Origin: Bacteriovoracaceae bacterium
Lineage (GTDB): Bacteria; Bdellovibrionota; UBA2394
DNA: 35,300 nucleotides
Assembly: GCA_028287765.1 (NCBI GenBank)
Contig: JAQBPA010000029.1
Coordinates: forward strand, 1 to 35,300
Direction of reading: 5' to 3'
Below the pieces are notes generated by a model. That model worked only from the letters and a program-made list of their open reading frames with translations, was not told the origin of the DNA and did not search any database. The stretch's first letter is position 1; the number at the start of each line of letters is the position of its first letter. This document shows, in pieces, positions 32,153 through 35,300 of the stretch. The position numbers and the translations under genes are program-made.

Positions 32153-32557
32153 ATGAACCTCCAAGTTGCCTTGCCCTGGCTTAACGAGATCGTGAGTGAT
32201 CCGAAAGAAATTCAGAAATTGATCGATCGACACGCTCTTGAGGATTGGTACGCAAATTATTCTCAAAATAAGATCGATAGAAAAAATGGATCCATTGATC
32301 ATTTTCCCTTGAAGGAAAAGCAGCGTGTTCGAGAACTTCTTCGAAAGCTTACTAGTTTCGAACAAGCGGTCGTTTATCTTAGATTTTGGGAAAATCTCTT
32401 GGCTTATGAAATCGCACGGCTGTTCGGACTCTCCGAAGAGAGAATTCTTTCTATTCTGGAGGAATCGATCAAAAAGCTTCGGTCTTTATATGATTTGGAA
32501 CTGAGCAGATCGCAAATATCACAAGACAATTTGCTGGAAGGAACTTCCCGATCATGA
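32153..32557 (+). CDS. Sigma-region-4-like regulatory protein B
   Basis: 134 residues. A second region-4-type domain lies at about 58-112: LRKLTSFEQAVVYLRFWENL, then LAYEIARLFGLSEERILSIL and KKLRSL. As in the protein at 31418-31987, regions 1-3 are absent and only about 55 residues precede the domain. GAGG lies 9 nt upstream of the ATG. Two non-identical stand-alone region-4 proteins in one operon are unusual and suggest a two-part regulator (inference). Confidence 0.75.
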   Translation: MNLQVALPWLNEIVSDPKEIQKLIDRHALEDWYANYSQNKIDRKNGSIDHFPLKEKQRVRELLRKLTSFEQAVVYLRFWENLLAYEIARLFGLSEERILSILEESIKKLRSLYDLELSRSQISQDNLLEGTSRS

Positions 32558-32591
32558 ATGAAAATAAAAAACAGTTTTGAAGGGACTTTTA

Positions 32592-32966
32592 ATGGAAAAT
32601 ACAGAACAAAAAACGGATCGTGGACACGATCTCTTCTGGATGAATCCAGTAACAGGTAAACGCATCCACGCTGGAAAAGCTTTCTATGATGAAAGATTCA
32701 ACGAGTACCGCCTTAAGATCGATGAAACACCAGACGATAAACAATTTTATCTAAAGCCTATGGGTGCGGCAGAAAGCGAAGTTCGATATCGAGTGGAACA
32801 AGTCATAAAAAAAAGCGGCAAATTTCATCATCGAGAAGAAAAGGGTGACGGCTACACCAGCCCTGAGACAGCTGGAGAAGTTCATATCGATTTCGGCTCT
32901 AGCATGAAAGTTTTAGTTTTAAGCTTCAATTCAAATTCCAAACAAAAGGAGAACTCTTCATCATGA
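32592..32966 (+). CDS. Hypothetical cytoplasmic protein
   Basis: 124 residues from the ATG at 32592 (AAGGGA 7 nt upstream). The longer frame from a TTG at 32577 is rejected because it would include the ribosome binding site. The sequence is polar, with a beta-rich first half (LFWMNPVTGKRIHAGKAFYD) and a charged middle (KSGKFHHREEKGDG). It overlaps the VirB2-like gene by 4 nt. No family is recognised. Its place before pilin-like genes suggests a link with them. Confidence 0.7.
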   Translation: MENTEQKTDRGHDLFWMNPVTGKRIHAGKAFYDERFNEYRLKIDETPDDKQFYLKPMGAAESEVRYRVEQVIKKSGKFHHREEKGDGYTSPETAGEVHIDFGSSMKVLVLSFNSNSKQKENSSS

Positions 32967-33265
32967 CAAAATTAAAACAGACCTACGTACTTTTTCCGCT
33001 CCTCACTTTTTTCGGGATGGCGCTAATTAGCGATTCAACTTTTGCTTTCGGCTTCGAAAGCAAAATGCAAAATGTGACTTCCCAACTTATTAGTACGGTC
33101 CTTCCACTGCTTTCGATTCTGGGACTCGTCTACGCGTCTATTCTTGCTATCTCTGGAGACGCTGGAGCAAAAGCGAGAATTATCACGGTGATTTCCGTTT
33201 CACTGATCGGATTTCTGGCACCTGCCATCATTCAATGGCTGCAACACGCAGTCGGAGGTTTTTAA
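32963..33265 (+). CDS. VirB2/TrbC-like pilin subunit
   Basis: 100 residues. The signal sequence (about 1-29, ending STFAFG) is followed by two hydrophobic helices (about 40-64 and 70-95) separated by a short polar loop (GDAGAKAR). This is the size and layout of the VirB2/TrbC major pilin of type IV secretion systems. The identification rests on topology and on the downstream VirB3/TraL-like gene. No VirB4, VirB6-11 or relaxase gene follows, so this is an orphan pilin-type pair rather than a complete secretion system. Confidence 0.65.
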   Translation: MTKLKQTYVLFPLLTFFGMALISDSTFAFGFESKMQNVTSQLISTVLPLLSILGLVYASILAISGDAGAKARIITVISVSLIGFLAPAIIQWLQHAVGGF

Positions 33266-33582
33266 TGGACGAGCTGAGATCATCAACAATTCATCGAAAC
33301 TTAGACTCCAAGATCAAAATCATGGGCATGGAAGTCCACGATCTAATTTTGATTCTGATTTTCGCGGCTACGATGAATTTAATTTTTGGTCGAACTGGTT
33401 TTGCTTTTGTTTTTGTGATCCTGATCCCTGCCATTTTGGGATCTACACTTTATCTTATTAAGCGAAACAAACCTGATGGATTTCTCATCGACTACTTCCG
33501 ATACCACCTCTCACCTGGTTGGTATGCGGCAGGATCGCAAAACAAAGATCAAGAAACCAGACCCCGGAGAATTTATTTATGA
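33265..33582 (+). CDS. VirB3/TraL-like membrane protein
   Basis: 105 residues from the ATG at 33265 (GGAGG 6 nt upstream; TAATG overlap with the pilin stop). An N-terminal cytoplasmic stretch (STIHRNLDSKIKIMGMEVHD) precedes two adjacent membrane helices (about 31-65). The segment YLIKRNKPDGFLIDYFRYH follows, then SPGWYAAG. This corresponds to the VirB3/TraL layout, in which two helices are followed by 'lrk.kp..fl..l.yw.lp'. VirB3 partners VirB4 in type IV secretion, but VirB4 is missing here. Family call is moderate. Confidence 0.65.
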   Translation: MDELRSSTIHRNLDSKIKIMGMEVHDLILILIFAATMNLIFGRTGFAFVFVILIPAILGSTLYLIKRNKPDGFLIDYFRYHLSPGWYAAGSQNKDQETRPRRIYL

Positions 33583-33734
33583 AAATATTTAAAATCGGAA
33601 ACAAATTAAAAACAGGAGTACCTATGAAAAAGTTATTTTGTTCTTTGCCGCTCGTCCTTGTGTTTCTCGGATGGGCATCTGTCGTCATCGTCTTTTTTCT
33701 AGAAGCCGAAAAACTGATGCGCTTTGCACAATAA
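33579..33734 (+). CDS. Single-helix membrane peptide, 36 or 51 residues
   Basis: Two in-frame starts are possible. The ATG at 33579 overlaps the previous stop by 4 nt and gives 51 residues. The ATG at 33624 has AGGAG 6 nt upstream and gives 36. Both share the membrane helix (FCSLPLVLVFLGWASVVIVF). The shorter form is supported by the ribosome binding site; the longer adds a basic segment (KIFKIGNKLK). No family is recognised. It belongs to the operon by spacing. Confidence 0.6.
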   Translation: MKIFKIGNKLKTGVPMKKLFCSLPLVLVFLGWASVVIVFFLEAEKLMRFAQ

Positions 33735-33774
33735 AACCATTCACTAACTTTAAAAAATTTCAGGAGAAAACTTA

Positions 33775-34164
33775 ATGAATAATATCCAAAACAAACAACC
33801 CACCGAAGAATTTAAAATAAACTGGACCGCCGCCTGTCATGCGAGTGCCCTATTGGGAGTTTTACTTCCGTTCGGAAATATAATTGGTCCAGTCGCCTTA
33901 TGGATCGTAAACAAAGATAAATACCCAGAAGTTATGAATGAGGGGAAGATCGCCATTAATTTTCAAACGACCATAAGTCTCGCTCTTTTCGCCCTTGGTG
34001 CTGTCATTTCAATTTTGAGTATCAGCCATCCAATGATGGCTTACTATTATCTGAGCGCACATTTGACATCCTGGATTCCAATCGCATTCGCCGGCTTCAA
34101 GAGTTACAAACTTTTAAATGGCGAACGATTTGAGTATCCATTTTCATTTAGATTTATAAAATGA
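33775..34164 (+). CDS. DUF4870/Tic20-like membrane protein
   Basis: 129 residues. The opening (WTAACHASALLGVLLPFGNI) and following segment (GPVALWIVNKDKYPEV, then GKIAINFQTT) are the conserved core of DUF4870. The family pattern is W..(a)CHl..l.g...P..n.i.Pl..W...k...p.v...gk.alNFq. Three or four membrane helices are present. Function is unknown across the family. AGGAG lies 8 nt before the ATG. Last gene of the sigma-54 operon. Confidence 0.8.
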   Translation: MNNIQNKQPTEEFKINWTAACHASALLGVLLPFGNIIGPVALWIVNKDKYPEVMNEGKIAINFQTTISLALFALGAVISILSISHPMMAYYYLSAHLTSWIPIAFAGFKSYKLLNGERFEYPFSFRFIK

Positions 34165-34210
34165 CTTGTCGGCACGTGACTTGAAAGGTTTAGGTCGATT
34201 TACATGCAAT

Positions 34211-35140
34211 TTATCTAAGCCGCGCTAAAATTTTTTTACAAATTGAGACAAAAGAATTTGCGAATCGCTTTAATGGAGGTCGCATTTTTGTCAGTACATC
34301 TGAATGCGGTTTGAAACTAATTGTAAATTCTTCTCCGCCAATTTCCTTTAGACATTCTTGGATTACGGAAACCGTAGTTCTTAGATTTGCTTTGACAAGT
34401 GAGGTCCCAGCTTTAATTTTTGGCACATGAATTGCAAGAAAACGGTCTTCTAAAATTTTTTCTATTTCTTCATGGGAATGTGCCTGAACGAATCTAAGGC
34501 CTTTTTCGGTTAATCCGTATTCCAAAATACCTAAAGGCATAACAATTCTTGCATTGAGTTTCTTTTGGATTCCTTTTACTTCAAGATCATTCAATATTTT
34601 TGCTTGTAGCTCAAAGTCGTACGCTGAAGGCATATGAAGTTGAATATTTTGCCACGCTTGAGTGGATTTAATAATATGCGGGTTAACAGATAGTTTTTTT
34701 TTCGTGAAGCCTTCCGTTATTTCTCGCTCGGTTTGCAAAGCTGAAATGGGATGAAAATGATATAATGTGATTTCAGGCGTGAATTTGAAAAGCGCTGCCG
34801 CCCCTTCTATTTTAATGGATACTGCTCTCATTTTTGAGCCCGTTGTGTCGGAGTTGTGTTGACCAGTTGAAGCTTGAAACCAGGCATTCATACCATGAAC
34901 AAAGAACCATGCTTCTTCACCACTTGATGTCATAAGAAGGCCACGCATATCGGCGATTCCACCATCTTCGGATTTTTCCGTAACTGCAACTTTGTCTGGG
35001 AACGGGTCCACCATAAGGTTGTCGGTCCGCCGAAAGGAATTGCTTTCCGGTTGGTCGTGTTGAGGAGATGCCGCCTCTAAACGATTCCAAATACTCACCA
35101 ATGAGAGCGCGATAAGGGCGAAAATTCGAAAAACGTTCAT
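34211..35140 (-). CDS. Exported protein with HxHP motif, possibly JAB/MPN-like
   Basis: The ATG at 35140 (signal peptide MNVFRIFALIALSLVSIW...EAA) is chosen because a sigma-54 promoter (35153-35168) would start transcription near 35142, excluding the upstream ATGs. This gives 309 residues. A central region has LYHFHPIS, and about 40 residues later HMPSAYDFE, then VMPLGILEYGL. HxHP and SxxD are the zinc ligands of JAMM peptidases, although the spacing is longer than usual, so this is a weak inference. The C-terminus is basic. It converges with the 31128-34164 operon. Confidence 0.7.
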   Translation of the reverse strand: MNVFRIFALIALSLVSIWNRLEAASPQHDQPESNSFRRTDNLMVDPFPDKVAVTEKSEDGGIADMRGLLMTSSGEEAWFFVHGMNAWFQASTGQHNSDTTGSKMRAVSIKIEGAAALFKFTPEITLYHFHPISALQTEREITEGFTKKKLSVNPHIIKSTQAWQNIQLHMPSAYDFELQAKILNDLEVKGIQKKLNARIVMPLGILEYGLTEKGLRFVQAHSHEEIEKILEDRFLAIHVPKIKAGTSLVKANLRTTVSVIQECLKEIGGEEFTISFKPHSDVLTKMRPPLKRFANSFVSICKKILARLR

Positions 35141-35152
35141 GTCCATAATTGA

Positions 35153-35168
35153 TGCAATAGTGGTGCCA
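35153..35168 (-). promoter_or_regulatory. Consensus sigma-54 promoter for 34211-35140
   Basis: On the minus strand TGGCACCACTATTGCA matches TGGCAC-N5-TTGCW exactly. The ATG lies 12 nt after the -12 element, the same distance as at 28811-28841. Confidence 0.82.
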
Positions 35169-35238
35169 AGCAACACGTCCTTAAGCGAACTCAAAGCTGA
35201 TGGTGCAATCCCTTTTTTAGTTGAAAGTAGGGTGACCT

Positions 35239-35300
35239 ATGCCGCACCTGCTAAGACATGGGTTTCCTTACCTCTGGTTATTTGTCTCATTCTACTTCTG
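35239..35300 (+). CDS. Possible start of an exported protein, cut by the window edge
   Basis: An ATG with AGGGTG 5-7 nt upstream opens a frame (MPHLLRHGFPYLWLFVSFYF) that looks like a signal sequence and runs off the window. Confidence 0.3.
   Translation, partial: MPHLLRHGFPYLWLFVSFYF

Noticed and set aside
32554-32580. Eight-codon ORF (MNENKKQF) after sigma-4-like gene B
   Set aside because: Too short to support, and no ribosome binding site of its own.

Overview
The window looks like a chromosomal stretch of an AT-rich Gram-negative bacterium. Almost every gene begins with a Sec or lipoprotein signal, and consensus sigma-54 promoters are frequent. The style, with many small exported orphan proteins, hybrid signalling proteins and lipoproteins, suggests Bdellovibrionota or a related deltaproteobacterial lineage. 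That is an inference: no rRNA or universal marker is present.

Region 1 (1-20.9 kb) is an accessory zone of mostly single-gene units for exported proteins with no recognisable family. Exceptions are a ChaN/TIKI-like protein (35-751), a SET-domain protein (8345-8749), a putative membrane-anchored HExxH peptidase (15856-16659), a 707-residue exported protein built from three copies of one module (13495-15618) and a lipoprotein carrying two tandem flagellar-hook-like domains (16884-19184). The zone is also a graveyard. It holds a truncated paralogue (827-1324 against 9705-10370), a C-terminal remnant of a ClC chloride channel (7049-7237), a frameshifted secreted protein (7408-8299), a start-less ORF fused by ATGA overlap to the next gene (11483-11734) and a 50-bp copy of another gene's 3' end (16665-16714).

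Region 2 (20957-28477, minus strand) is a tightly coupled seven-gene operon. In transcription order it encodes a receiver/AAA+ response regulator, a 73-residue protein with an H-box-like motif, an oligopeptide-binding-type lipoprotein, a previously unannotated 32-residue basic peptide with a good ribosome binding site, an HExxH protein resembling peptide-modification enzymes, an MFS transporter, and a hybrid histidine kinase with two receiver domains. Four of the junctions are 4-nt stop/start overlaps. The layout fits a self-contained peptide production, modification, export, binding and signalling circuit, which I regard as the most interesting candidate system here.

Region 3 (28.5-35.3 kb) looks like the output side. 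Strong sigma-54 promoters precede an exported thermolysin-like HExxH protein (28839-30200), an eight-gene operon (31128-34164) and an exported HxH-containing protein (34211-35140). A fourth sigma-54 promoter precedes the HExxH gene at 15856. Two of the promoters share an upstream palindrome, GTATT-N5-GAATAC, that is a candidate binding site for the response regulator. The operon encodes a zinc ribbon, two separate sigma-region-4-like proteins, small proteins, orphan VirB2- and VirB3/TraL-like membrane proteins and a DUF4870-like protein. A 32-bp inverted repeat made of three GGCTGCA units flanks its first sigma-4 gene. Two of the sigma-54-driven genes begin only 12 nt after the -12 element, implying nearly leaderless mRNAs.

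No tRNA, rRNA, CRISPR array or insertion sequence was seen.
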